A stretch of DNA of 64,000 nt, from assembly GCA_949358305.1 (NCBI GenBank), contig OX442314.1:38103211-38167210 (forward strand), given 5' to 3'. Source of the stretch: Strigamia acuminata (lineage: Eukaryota; Arthropoda; Chilopoda; Geophilomorpha; Linotaeniidae). The notes under the pieces were generated by a model. It made no database searches. It had not been told where the DNA came from and was given only the letters and a program-made list of their open reading frames with translations. Positions 10,455 to 20,703 of the stretch are shown here, one piece after another (position 1 is the first letter of the stretch; each line of letters opens with the position of its first letter). Both the position numbers and the translations under genes were made by a program.

Positions 10455-10625
10455 CCTTGCCTTGTGCGTGTTCAAGTTCCGCTTGAAAAAAGGTCATCAA
10501 CTGGCTAATCAGTGGATTGGACTGGTAGTCTTGAGAACGTTCCCATCTGAACCCAATCTTGCTTGGTATAACTCGAATCACAAGAGGAACCAGAATGGCG
10601 CTCATTCCTTCCACGTCAGTGTTAG
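10455..10625 (-). pseudogene. BEL/Pao gag fragment (DUF1759 region), copy 1
   Basis: The minus strand encodes VEGMSAILVPLVIRVIPSKI, matching the same segment at 18760-18910 almost base for base. The reading frame is part of a 118-codon open frame that runs beyond the homology. Retroelement debris, not a host gene. Confidence 0.6.
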
Positions 10626-10873
10626 CCATGTAATGTGGGAGAAGGAAAGAGACGTGTGGCTTCAAGTAAAACGTTTGCACAAACTGACATTTATTCTCGT
10701 GAATTACAAAAGGTAAACAAATCAAAAATGAGTAGGAATCGAACAAATCCTCCTCCAACTGGTATGATGTCATCAGATCTGTCCGACAGGTGCGCCAGGT
10801 GGCTACGGCTCGCAGTTGGACGCAAGGTCACTGGATGCACTCGTGATGAGCATGAGGTCACCAGGCCTCACAG

Positions 10874-11551
10874 TCAGCCTTCAGACTTTCCAAACCTTTG
10901 AGATGTGACTGGCATGTTGAGAATAACTACCTCAGAGCGACAATATCTTGGACCTGGTCCACTGCCCAAAGTATAATTTAAAATCCAACCGAAAATAGTT
11001 TGCATCAATCCCAACTCATGATTTATTCTTTTGCTGCCAGGTCGACAGATCTTCCACCACATACTGCTCCCTAGTAGGAAGTCTATGTTGTCAGATTCGG
11101 ACGGATGGATTTCTGCCATTTTTAGACCGAACGACTCGACCTGTTTGAGGGCCTCGGTGCCGACTATCCCCTTGACCCGCAGAAGCGTGTCAGTTTGCAA
11201 CGCGAGGACCGACGTTTTCTCCGTGCCATGTCTCGATTGCAGTTCAAATTTGAAAATGTCATGCGTTGTCGGGACAGGTTTATCGTTTAATAAGCATTGA
11301 GTCATTGTATGCAGCGTTTCGATTTTTTGCAGACGGAATCTCTGGACTAGTCTTTTTGTGATGTAAGAGCGGTGGCTCCCAGGATGAATTAAGCCTCGAA
11401 CTGGAAACATATCCCCATTCTTCTTGACGAATAGGGCGGTGAAAATCATTAATTCAATTTCGACTGTCGTAGTTAAAGAAACGCTTGCCAAAACGTTCTC
11501 TTCTTTTGGTGAACTGATTTTCGTTGCCGCGTCTTTGTTACAAATTGACAT
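10874..11551 (-). pseudogene. BEL/Pao retroelement protease-like region (DUF1758), chimeric
   Basis: The 225-codon frame has the DUF1758 layout of BEL/Pao polyproteins: VRGLIHPGSHRSYITKRLVQ near the start, VPTTHDIFKFEL, IVGTEAL, DFLLGSSMWWKI, and GWILNYTLG near the end. The catalytic Asp-Ser/Thr-Gly is replaced by His-Pro-Gly, so it is not an active protease. The last 30 or so codons lie in DNA matching the gag repeat at 18904-18985 but in another frame, showing a junction between two element pieces near 10960. Confidence 0.6.
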
Positions 11552-11816
11552 ATGATGTCGTCCATTGCATGAACGACAGCAAAACTTCCCTGCAATTCAA
11601 ACACTAACAAAGCGATAAATATTCTCTCTATTAACTTTTCTCCTCTTATTAATTTTTTAGCATAAAAACCTGTCTTTTGGTGAACCTTTGATGGAATCCA
11701 TGAATACACTGTAAAATTGCAGTTAATTAAAAAATATTAAATAAATAGAAATAATTAAAGCAAAAAAGTGGCAAATATCAAAACATTGGACTAATAACTA
11801 CTGTACTAAATCACTT

Positions 11817-12245
11817 GGTGCATTCCAAAACGCAGTGTTAGGCGCTTTAGGCGTTTCCGTTCCGTGTCGTTTTATGGTCGTTTTAAGCCTGTTTAGGAAC
11901 GTCAAAATAAATAATTTTTTTGCCCTCGTTTTACCAATTTCGTTTTATGAAATATTTATAAAATATTTAAAAATCTTTATAAAATGTTCAAATTCTGACT
12001 AATTTTATTTATTTGTGGATGAAAAATGGCTAGGTTTATAACAGCCGACGAATTCACATCAACAATCGAGCCAAAATCTAAGCACCATCGACGGCAGCCC
12101 TAACATACAAATCGTGTCTGCTAAAACGTGTTTTCATACACGTTTTCGTTTCAGCCGTGTTAGCGCCACAGACACGGAATTTTTCCGGATGTGACGTCAT
12201 AACTGATAACACGACACGGCTGAAACGGGTGTTTTGGAATGCACC
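11817..12245. mobile_element. 429-bp MITE with 17-bp inverted ends
   Basis: Left end GGTGCATTCCAAAACGC and right end GTGTTTTGGAATGCACC are inverted with one mismatch. Just inside is a second inverted theme: ACGTGTTTTCATACACGTTT, and CAGCCGTGTTAG against CACGGCTGAAACG. No ORF. The target duplication is unclear (a possible ACT on each side, offset by one base). Confidence 0.6.
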
Positions 12246-13050
12246 TACTGACATTTTTTACCGCTATTAAATACACGAAACTTAATTTATAGCGTCATAA
12301 AAACAGAAAATTAAGACGTTAAATTCCAAGATATCGTTTGGATTTTTTCAATGAATCTGATGAGAAATTGCAATTATTTCTTCTTTAAATTTAAAAGAAA
12401 ATACAAGGTTTGTGCTAACTTGTGAGAACGTTCACAGTGGTCGTGTGTGTGTCTCCACGAAGTGAGCAACAACTGCTCGCTCTGGTGCTGCACGTAATCG
12501 CCTGTGTTGCGGGCGAAAGAAATAATAATAATAATAGTGAAAATAAATCAATCAATCTACTTTTAACTCTCCCATTGTTCCAGTACTGCCTCAGTCTCAA
12601 AGTTGGACGGCATGTGGGTCAAATTGGACTGTAGTGTCCTCACGGCCATGGGGCGTTAGTGGATAAAAAGATACTCAAATAGTACGGGGGAAGAGAACCG
12701 GTTGTCGCAGGCGATTGTGTTTGCCTGACAAACAGTGGTGCTCGCTGTGAAATTTCTGGCGGGAACTTCTTTAAAAGTTCCGGGATCAAGAATAGGCCCA
12801 CAGAAGTGACGGGCACTTTGAGTCCCGGCCTTGGCGCTTCTTCCGCCTACATTAGCCATCATTATTGCTCGTCTGGACCTTGGGCCCCGTGCTTGCAGCG
12901 CCTAAAATGAAAAAGAAATAAACTTAAAAAAAAACAAGAACCGAATATTATTAATTTTTAATTTCCATGCCCGTGCCCCTTTCTAAATGACTTGGTTGGT
13001 CATGGTCACGATGAAGTGGGCTGCCTCGCCAAAGAGCTCTGTGGCAGATG
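12246..13050. other. Retroelement-derived, unresolved
   Basis: Open frames of 60-70 codons occur on both strands (12415-12634, 12656-12862 -). The latter reads HFCGPILDPGTFKEVPARNF, which I do not recognise. Its position between two BEL/Pao protease pieces suggests the same element family. Confidence 0.3.
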
Positions 13051-13051
13051 G

Positions 13052-13351
13052 TCAGCGACTGCATTGAGATCCACTGTCTAACAAGCAACGGACTTCCAAC
13101 TTGGCATCTTGACCAATCAGCCAAAGTCGTGTAGTTTGCAGAACCACAGTTGACATCGATAAGAAAAATGATGTACTCTGCACCACAGGAGTTGCTGCCG
13201 GTCCCAAATAAATGATGTCTCCTCTGACACTTAGGACATGGGCTTGTCCGAGAACATCGGTTAGCAAAATGTCCTTTTCACAGAAGGGCAAAACATCTCT
13301 TCTTTTGTCACGATGGCTTGTCTTTCTTCGGCGGTCATGACAACCGGACAC
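13052..13351 (-). pseudogene. BEL/Pao gag-pol junction with protease start, truncated
   Basis: The minus strand encodes a His/Cys-containing N-terminal part, then VVLQTTRLWLIGQDAKLEVR and CLLDSGSQCS. That is the start of the BEL/Pao DUF1758 protease with an intact Asp-Ser-Gly. The frame stops right after this motif, so the domain is cut. Confidence 0.6.
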
Positions 13352-13359
13352 TCAGCATG

Positions 13360-14470
13360 CTTTGTGGTCTTCGTCGCAAAAGGCACATGGTGACAACCTA
13401 TGTAGAGGTTTTGGATCAAGAAAATTAGCTAGAGAGTTAAAAAGGAACATAACAGCATTTAATTATTTGGAGGAACACAGATATGGTAGAATACAACAAG
13501 TGGTTGCTTAGCAACGATACAATAATAGAAAGTAAAAACGGTAGTACATTTGATACACCCAAATATACACTGACACTAAATTTAACAAGTAAACATCTGT
13601 AATGCAGGGAAGCATTACGTATTAGACTTGTAAACCCTGTCCGCGCGCGTTCGTCTGCTATGATCTGTTGATGTCATCTATGTACAATTCTGAAAGAAAT
13701 AAAATGAGTATAAATTATAATTTTGTACTTTTTAAATTATTAAGATTTTTTTTGTACATATAAATATTCATCAATTGTATCAAAGTTTTACCTTTTTAAC
13801 GGCGTTTTAGGCTTATAATATCGCATGTTTGCTTCGCTGTCTCACTTATCGAAACAGAACGGTTTGGGGAGACCCTGGAGGCGAAGGCAAAGGCGAGTCT
13901 CTACCATAATTCCTACCTTTACGAAAATTCTTCCTTTGTCGAATCTGTCAAAAATTCATAAAAAAATAAATGAACAAAGTTTAAAAGAAATTAAAAATGA
14001 ACCAAAAACTTACATGAATACAATATATGACTAATATGAAGGTCAACACAAAAAACGTGCAGTGAAACCCGAAATATTCTGTTGTCATAATGATGGCGGA
14101 CTTTTTGGAGAAATTAGAACCTTTTTTCTTCTTACTGATCTTTCTGAAAAGGACAAAAAAAAATAATATAAATTTAATATAAATTTAAGCAGGTGCTTAC
14201 ATTGATAAGAACGCGCGAAAAGAAACTTATCACCTATATACGTGACCTACGTTGAACGAGTTATAAGTGAAATTTGGTTTGGCCACTTCACTTAAATGAC
14301 GATGACGTCACATCCTGAAATTGAAGTGCGAGCCGGAAGATTTTGAAAAATTATTATCAAACTGTGTAACAATCTCAAATGTTACACTCTTAGAATATAA
14401 CACTGGGATTGTTAGGATTGCATATAAAAAGACTTACAAAATAAATACTAAGTTTTATGGTTAAACTCTC
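13360..14470. other. Intergenic with a dispersed repeat
   Basis: No gene seen. A block at about 13588-13671 recurs at 17816-17898. It has a small hairpin (GTAATGC, loop AGGGAA, GCATTAC) followed by CCCTGTCCGCGCG...CTGCTATGATCTGTTG. Confidence 0.6.
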
Positions 14471-14475
14471 AGACT

Positions 14476-14720
14476 TTAATAAAAACACTTTTTAGAAAAA
14501 TGGGGACAATTCCGACCCGGAATTGTCTTACAATAAAATAGGTTTACAATGCTAACTCTTGTTAGACTTTGATAATAAAATATATTAGAATTTAAATACG
14601 ATCTGAATACAAAGTAAGTTATTAGAGTGAAAAGAGAAATGAGAATAAAAACGGAAGCGATAAATAAAATTGATTCCGTCCGGAAACTTCTGATGGCGCT
14701 CAATCGCTCGGCCTGAGTAG
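14476..14720 (-). pseudogene. Membrane ORF copy 2, C-terminal part (split)
   Basis: Encodes IRSFRTESILFIASVFILIS and the rest of a hydrophobic helix, aligned with the C-terminus of the ORF at 1063. It is separated from its N-terminal part (16985-17163) by about 2.26 kb of inserted retroelement sequence, so this copy is broken. Confidence 0.6.
14506..14526 (-). other. Stem-loop downstream of membrane ORF, copy 2
   Basis: On the minus strand ACAATTCC, loop GGGTC, GGAATTGT. It has the same 8-bp stem and 5-base loop as the copy at 968-988, with paired changes at two positions. Confidence 0.6.
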
Positions 14721-15107
14721 TATGCCCTGTGAGTGGTCCCCCCTAGTTTAGTAGTGTTGATCAGAAGAAGAGCTGGTGATGGTGGGTGTGCAATTTCGTA
14801 TTGTATAATCTTCAACTTGAAAACAAAAAACCTCATAGTGGCTTTAAAATACCTCCTTGAATCTTAACCATCCACCTTCCACAGTAGCGTCCTACAAATA
14901 AACCATACATAGTGCCACTATGTCAATTTTGGACGATTGTTACTCCAACTGGATCCGTGCAGGGTCGTCTGGCCAAGCGTAATAAACAAACACTCAATAT
15001 GTAGAAAGCATATGCTACACGAATTTGCCTCCCCCCCCCATGTATGTTCAGCTTATGATGCATGATTTAATATACGTATGTATATAATTATATACATATA
15101 TTTCAGT

Positions 15108-15790
15108 GGCGACGACTAAAAAACCTAGCTCAATTGCTCAACCTTGCTATTTTTGGTCACTTTCGCAAGCTTTCACGGAATTTTGGCATTACTTGGAGCG
15201 CTCCATTATACTCTATTAATGCTACCATGCTATTTGTGGTATTTGCTTATAGGCTTCGAACTATATCAGTTTAGTTCTACTGAGCTTGCTCAACTCATTG
15301 CGCGTTTAGAGAATTCCAGCGCCAGGTTCAGGGTGAGATCGCTGCCTCCTACGACTCGGCCCATTTTCCCAACACTGCGGCCGAATTGATTGTACCGGTG
15401 TCGCAGCGTGGAGTTTCACCGACGTTGCAGTGCGTGTCCGAGGTTTCACGAGATGTGTGCGAGGTGCCCCCGCTGATAGACAAGTTGGCTACGGCGTTGT
15501 TGCCGGTGGGGCTCCTTGTTTGTGAAATGGATGAAATGGCTACGCCATTTGGAGTTGATCTGAAACGCGATTGGGCGGAAAGTGATCTGGACTATCTGAT
15601 CCGATGCACAATGAAGCCGCTCGCCGCCAAGAGTCCACGTGTCCTAGGGGGACAATTCCCCATTCGTCGCTCGAACAGATGGAGCAATCCATGTATTATG
15701 TCGGGGACCTGCCCGACCTTCGCGTACCGAGGCTGGCCGAGGAGTGGAGTGTCTGCCTGCTGCGTCGGATTTGGATGAGCACAATGAGAC
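15108..15790 (+). pseudogene. Retroelement gag-like fragment
   Basis: Open segments at 15144-15389 and 15386-15778 overlap in different frames. The start of the first is hydrophobic and unconvincing. From about 15290 (ELAQLIARLE) the coding signal shifts frame and continues into the second as VPVSQRGVSPTLQCVSEVSR, a helical, charged segment like an N-terminal gag region. It lies in a region of gypsy debris, just after TTTCAGTGGCGACGACTAAA. No zinc knuckle; broken. Confidence 0.35.
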
Positions 15791-16057
15791 GCGACCACGG
15801 CGTCAACTGCTTCTGATATTCACGGGGCGCCAGACCCTTAGCTATTTTCCGTTCCCAACTTAGCTGGAGGACGTCTGATTTTGGGGAAAATGGTTTGAGT
15901 GAACTTTGGAGGACAAATTGAAAATGTGTTTGTGACACGGAGTTCCTGGATGCCTTGCTTCTCGGAATTTTTCTCCTCCTTTTTTTCTTTTGTCTTTTCA
16001 ATTTCAACAGAATAAAGTTAATGCACAAGAAGGTTCAGTTGGGAGGAGAGCCAACAA

Positions 16058-16290
16058 GTGGCATTTGAAACATTAAAGGTTCAACTTGCAGCTTATCCAA
16101 TTTTGGTTCTTCCAAATTGGGAGGAGCATTTTTATTTGGAAACAGACGCATCCACAGTTGGTTTAGGGACCATACGGCAGCAAAAAATTGATGATAAATT
16201 GCACCCGCTTGCATACGCCAGCCAACGCTTAAATGCTGCAAATTCGTACACCATCACTCAAGAAATGGAAATAATTCAAATAAGTATTCA
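16058..16290 (+). pseudogene. Ty3/gypsy polymerase fragment, RT-RNase H junction
   Basis: Encodes PILVLPNWEEHFYLETDAST, then VGLGTI and KLHPLAYASQRLNAA, the well-known join between reverse transcriptase and RNase H in gypsy pol. TDAS marks the first catalytic Asp of RNase H. The homology stops near YTITQEME and the frame runs into an Asn-rich stretch from another element piece. Confidence 0.75.
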
Positions 16291-16780
16291 AATCATAATT
16301 CTGGAAACTAAAGCGGGTCGAATAATTTTAATCGTAATGATCCAAACCGCCATAATTCGGGTAATTCTTCGAATAGTAATTCCAGATCTAATAATAGTTT
16401 TGGAATGTCGGCTGATGACTTGGCCTTGCTAGCAGTCAAAATGCATAAATTAATACAAGCAGGGAAAAGTACTTAAGTAGCTCCCCAATCCAGTTTCTTA
16501 AAACCACCAGATATACCTGTGTTTTCTGGTAAAGCTGAAGACAGCGAACGTTTTCTTAATATCATAAAAAATGTTGCTTTCTTAAGAAACACAACGTTGG
16601 ATGATATGTTGACTAAAGGTGTGGCCGGTTATCTATCTGACCACGCTCAAGGTTGGTTCCAAATTCGTATTCTGCACTCTTAAATTATATAAAAGAAAAA
16701 AATCTAAATTGGGCAAAAAATATTATCTCAGATTTCGAAACTGGGATATTTACGGTGGTCAGTGTGTCCTTGCCTTTATC
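16291..16780 (+). pseudogene. Retroelement gag fragment, frameshifted
   Basis: After an Asn/Ser-rich linker (NSNSRSNNSFGMSADDLALL) that stops near 16476, another frame reads IPVFSGKAEDSERFLNIIKN. It continues to LSDHAQGWF, a capsid-like pattern (FSGK...F...A..W), up to a stop at about 16681. Further gag-like residues continue in a shifted frame. Order gag after pol shows that two element pieces have been joined. Confidence 0.6.
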
Positions 16781-16984
16781 CAGTCACTATGATTGCTGGT
16801 TTCATTTTTTCAAGGTAAGATGATGATTAAACAAGTTACCAGGTATTTACATAGAAGATTTATTTGTACAAACAATTTTTTTAGGGCACTTCAAACAAAC
16901 ATGGTGAATAGACCACACCTTTGTGCACTGATTGCTGGAAATGCAACAGATGCTTTTATAATCAGAATCCTTAAAGCGAGGGAG

Positions 16985-17163
16985 TTTGCTCGGACGTCGA
17001 AGTCAAACTTCACGTGCGCCTCAGTTCTTCTTTCGGTCCGGGTTACGGGCTGCGGCTCGTCCTGGACTGTAACTAGCTCGAGATAGGCCGGTTCTGGTCG
17101 TATCTCGTCCGTGATCTCTTCGTGGGCCTCGGGAATCGGTTGTAACGGAATTTGCCCACTCAT
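16985..17163 (-). pseudogene. Membrane ORF copy 2, N-terminal part (split)
   Basis: ATG at 17163 begins MSGQIPLQPIPEAHEEITDE, aligned with the ORF at 1380. It includes YLELVTVQDEPQPV and KFDFDVRANSLA, then meets inserted DNA near 16977. Upstream similarity to copy 1 continues to the LTR at 17347. Confidence 0.6.
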
Positions 17164-17346
17164 ATGAATGGGAACAAATCGCAAGCGGAATTCTGCTACT
17201 TTCGACGGGAACTCCCGTGAATTAGTCCGGCTTACGATCGACAGCATGTTGAATCTCCCTCCTTCAACCCAACGTTTGCTGCGACAATGGGCGAGCGTCC
17301 TAGCCGTGGCGACTGGAGAATCTTGACTCTTGTTTAGCAAAGAGTC

Positions 17347-17729
17347 TGAGCTCTCTCTTCTGGCGGGAAGAGAATGACCGAAAGTGTCTTGAAATAACTA
17401 ACAATGTTATTTCAAGAAGTGAGCCTAAATCTGAACTGTATTATCTCCAAACAAACAAGAATTCAATGTAGTTTTTCAAGTGTGTTTTGGCAGAGATGTT
17501 TCAGGTTCAGTGGTTGTGTTCAGACTGAGCTTCCTAGAGGATTCTCCTCATGCTAACAGGATGTAGCACTTCCTGTAACCCTGGATCTCAGCTGTTTCCC
17601 ACACAATCATAGGGGCTACACCCTGTAGTGCCTGGATAATTCTGCAACCCTTTTAGTACTCAATAAAATATTACAAAATTATTAGATTTAAGGAATCTCC
17701 TTTATTAATAGTAATTTGGGATTACCACA
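17347..17729 (+). mobile_element. LTR, second family, copy 2
   Basis: 383 bp, ends TGAGCTCTC and GGGATTACCACA. Diverged copy of 1557-1939 with the same AATAAA position. Confidence 0.55.
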
Positions 17730-17929
17730 ACTGTTTCGAAGTAATGTAAACATTAAAATAATTTATTTTTATTATAATAAGTCAAGAAACTTCTGATTAT
17801 CTAGACAGCACTAAACAAGTAAACATCTGTAATGCAGGGAAGCATTACATATTAGACTTCTAAACCCTGTCCGCGCGTTCGTCTGCTACGATCTGTTGCT
17901 AGGAGACGCGTTATTCCAATATTCGCCGT

Positions 17930-18330
17930 AATTTGCTGTTTTCTCCTTTTTAACTATATTTAATTAAAAAACTAACCACGCCATCGTTTTCAGCGGCAAA
18001 TTACACGCAGGAAACTTGATTTAAACATTTAAATTGTTCAGTTTTAAAAATCGGTCTTTTTCAAATTTCCCACTGAATTTGCCATGTGGTTGCCTAATTT
18101 CGTCAAACGTAACGATATTTTTTTCGACCAAATCAAAATAAAAAATATACAGGGTCATGCAGATTTGGATTTCCAATCGATTGGGCCTGGTTCCAGAATT
18201 TTTGGACCTCATTTCCATATAGTAAACATCAAAAAACGTAGCGCGAGGAAGATTTCATGACTCATGGGATCCGCCAGGTGGCGCTAGTACAATGTTACAA
18301 CTTCCGGTGCGCGGACGGAAGTAGTAATAT
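17930..18330. repeat. Dispersed repeat shared with the interior of the large LTR element
   Basis: CCATCGTTTTCAGC, a CCAATCGATTGGGCCTGGTT segment, TTTTTGGACCTCATTTCC, CATCAAAAAACGTAGCGCG and CAGGTGGCGCTA recur in similar order at 54880-55600. No ORF. Non-autonomous repeat of unknown type. Confidence 0.55.
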
Positions 18331-18479
18331 TAGACAGCTAAAAGTGTACAAAATCGTGTTTATTAATTCAACCGGAGGTCGGAAATTTGTGAAAAGACCC
18401 TAGGATACTAATACAGGTACGCTGAATTTATTACCATTGTCCGTTTTGCTCTAGCTGCTATAGTTTTTGCGGAATCGAT

Positions 18480-18516
18480 GACGACGGACGGACGGACAGA
18501 CAGACAGACAGACAGA
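18480..18516. repeat. GACG/GACA tetranucleotide microsatellite
   Basis: GACGGACGGACGGACAGACA followed by further CAGA units. Confidence 0.85.
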
Positions 18517-18719
18517 ACCGTTTCATGAGACTTTCTAAACATCAGCTTTAGAAGTCTAATATGCAATGCAGGTAAACAAAGAACCAAATTGTCCAACAAC
18601 CCAGAACTTCCGCTCGTTGAACCAGGCGATGCCGATAAAGTTGCTCCCGATTCAATTCGTTTAGGTGTTGCAACTTGATTGGACCCCTGACCAGTAGACT
18701 TGGCATTTGCAGGAACTTG

Positions 18720-19480
18720 CCTTGTGCGTGTTCTAGTGAGATTTTCCAGGGCGCTCACTTGTCAGTTCCACTTAAAAAAGGTCATCAACCGGCTAATCAG
18801 TGGATTGGACTGGTAGTCTTGAGAACGTTCCCATCTGAACCCCAATCTTGTTTGGTATAACTCGAATCACAAGAGGAACCACCAAAATGGCGCTCATTCC
18901 TTCCACGTCAACCTTCAGACTTTCCAAACCTTTCAGGTGGGACTGGCATGTCGAGAATAACGACCGCAGAGCGACAATATCTTGAACACGGTCTACTGCC
19001 GAAAGTCTGTGCAAACCATCAATATGTGCTTGGACGATCAAAGTTGGTCTGCCAAACTGCAGTTCCAAAACTCTCAAGGCCTGTCTGTATAGTTTCGTGC
19101 TTCCAGCGTGAAGTTTGAGATGGCCGCAGCTGCCGTCCCAGTGCAGCAAGCTTGCAGGTACGGAAATTTGTCCACATCGCTAAGCTTAGAGTTGGACCCA
19201 ATTGAGGAATAGAATCGGTCCGCAAATTCTGCCACTTGAGAGAATCCCTGTCAAACTTGGGGACATCCAAATTGGGTAGCTTGGTTTTTTTGCAGGACTG
19301 ACCAGTTGCGTATCCATGTGAAGAGTGGCTCAAACACCTTGACCGCACGGATGAAGTGTCGTCACGAAAATCGCCATCGCCTTGCCGTGGTGTGTGTAGC
19401 AACGATTCATGAAGCAAAGGCGAGTGAGATAGAGGACACGGGAAACCTTCTAGACAGCGGGACTTGATTGCCCAAGACAT
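18720..19480 (-). pseudogene. BEL/Pao gag fragment (DUF1759), copy 2, frameshifted
   Basis: The minus strand starts from an ATG at 19480 and shows TKLPNLDVPKFDRDSLKWQ, the typical LPKLDLPKFDGD..KW start of BEL/Pao gag. The homology then moves through at least two frames: YRQALRVLELQFGRP with ILVQAH-like IVQAHIDGLHRL, then LRSLFSTCQSHLKGLESL. The frameshifts make it a pseudogene. The 3' part matches 10455-10960. Confidence 0.7.
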
Positions 19481-19529
19481 TTCCTCAAAATTGCAAGCTG
19501 TGTCTCGGCCGAAATTCGCTATCCGGACG

Positions 19530-20690
19530 GTCGCTATAGTGACCTTTTCCGGAAGAAGTGGGGGGTGAGGCTGGTTTTGCCCACGAGTCTCTGACCTAAC
19601 CCGCTACCACAGGTAATGTAGTTAGTCAGAGTCGACCTCAGGAGGAGTTGGAAGGAGGAGAGCTAACACCACTAACCAATAAGGGGCTCTAGAAGCAGTT
19701 ATGTTCTGCTCTAACATCAAATAAGTTTATTTACTACTCTAAACAAGCTCAACATTCTCGAACTCTCAACTATCTGGTGCCCATTGACCGCAGTAGCCAG
19801 GCTCTTTGGAGGATTTAAACAAGTGGCATCAAAAAGAGTACCAAAACGAGCTGAAAGGGTAGGAGGTGTATCAACTGCAGTAGGTGGGATCAGGAGAAGC
19901 AGCTGCTGCACCTATATTCTCCTTTTATAACTTTTGAATTATTTTTTTAATTGTTAGTTCTCCTGATAGTACCTGATGCCTGATATTCGAATATTTCGCG
20001 GCGCACCGTTTGGGAACCACTGATGAATTAAATGATTTGGTTTGAGCCAGGCGGTGAAAGCCAATCAGAAACAGACATATCATATACTAGTACAGTGGAC
20101 TAATGGGAAAGGCTTTGCATATTGAATCAAATAGAAAAGATGAGATATATTTAAGGACACTAAGGGGTGGAAGCTTAAATCACAGGTAATAGACTAGTCC
20201 AAGTGGTTTAAAAACGAGCCATTATTTTGGGACAGACCCAAAACAGAATCGGGATCAGGTATAACACAGGCAAAGTTAACACAGGCACATAAACCAGGAT
20301 GACTAGAAAACACTAAAAAGGAACTAACAGGAACACAAAGGTAATTACTAAGGTTTTTATTAGGCAAACAATGGGATGTTGCTAGATTATTAAAACGTGT
20401 AGAGCGGATCGTGGCTACATTTCTAACAATAAGTTTAAATTAGGCAAAATAATTTTAGTAATGAACTGTAAGAAATTCAAATAACGTCTTAAGAAATAGT
20501 TTTAAATTTTATTTTAAACGAAATAGTCAAAGAATGGAATTGTCTGCATACATTTTTTGAAAAATTCTCTTGGGCATAAAATGACCCAGGTTGGGTGAGT
20601 AAGGGATTTTTTAAGGTTGGTATTGCCAAGGTTAAAAATTTTTTTTTATTAATTTTATTTTATTTTATTTTTTATAATTTTCAATTTCCT
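19530..20690. other. Intergenic, upstream of glycosyltransferase A
   Basis: No credible gene. The last 60 bases are T-rich and end in CAATTTCCTTTAG, a likely 3' splice site for the first coding exon at 20704. The promoter and a 5' noncoding exon should lie in this stretch. Confidence 0.4.
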
Positions 20691-20703
20691 TTAGTGCGCG
20701 GGG

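Noticed and set aside
15108-15126. A primer binding site TGGCGACGACT after an LTR ending in CA
   Set aside because: No matching LTR to the left and no tRNA 3' end that I can match with confidence.
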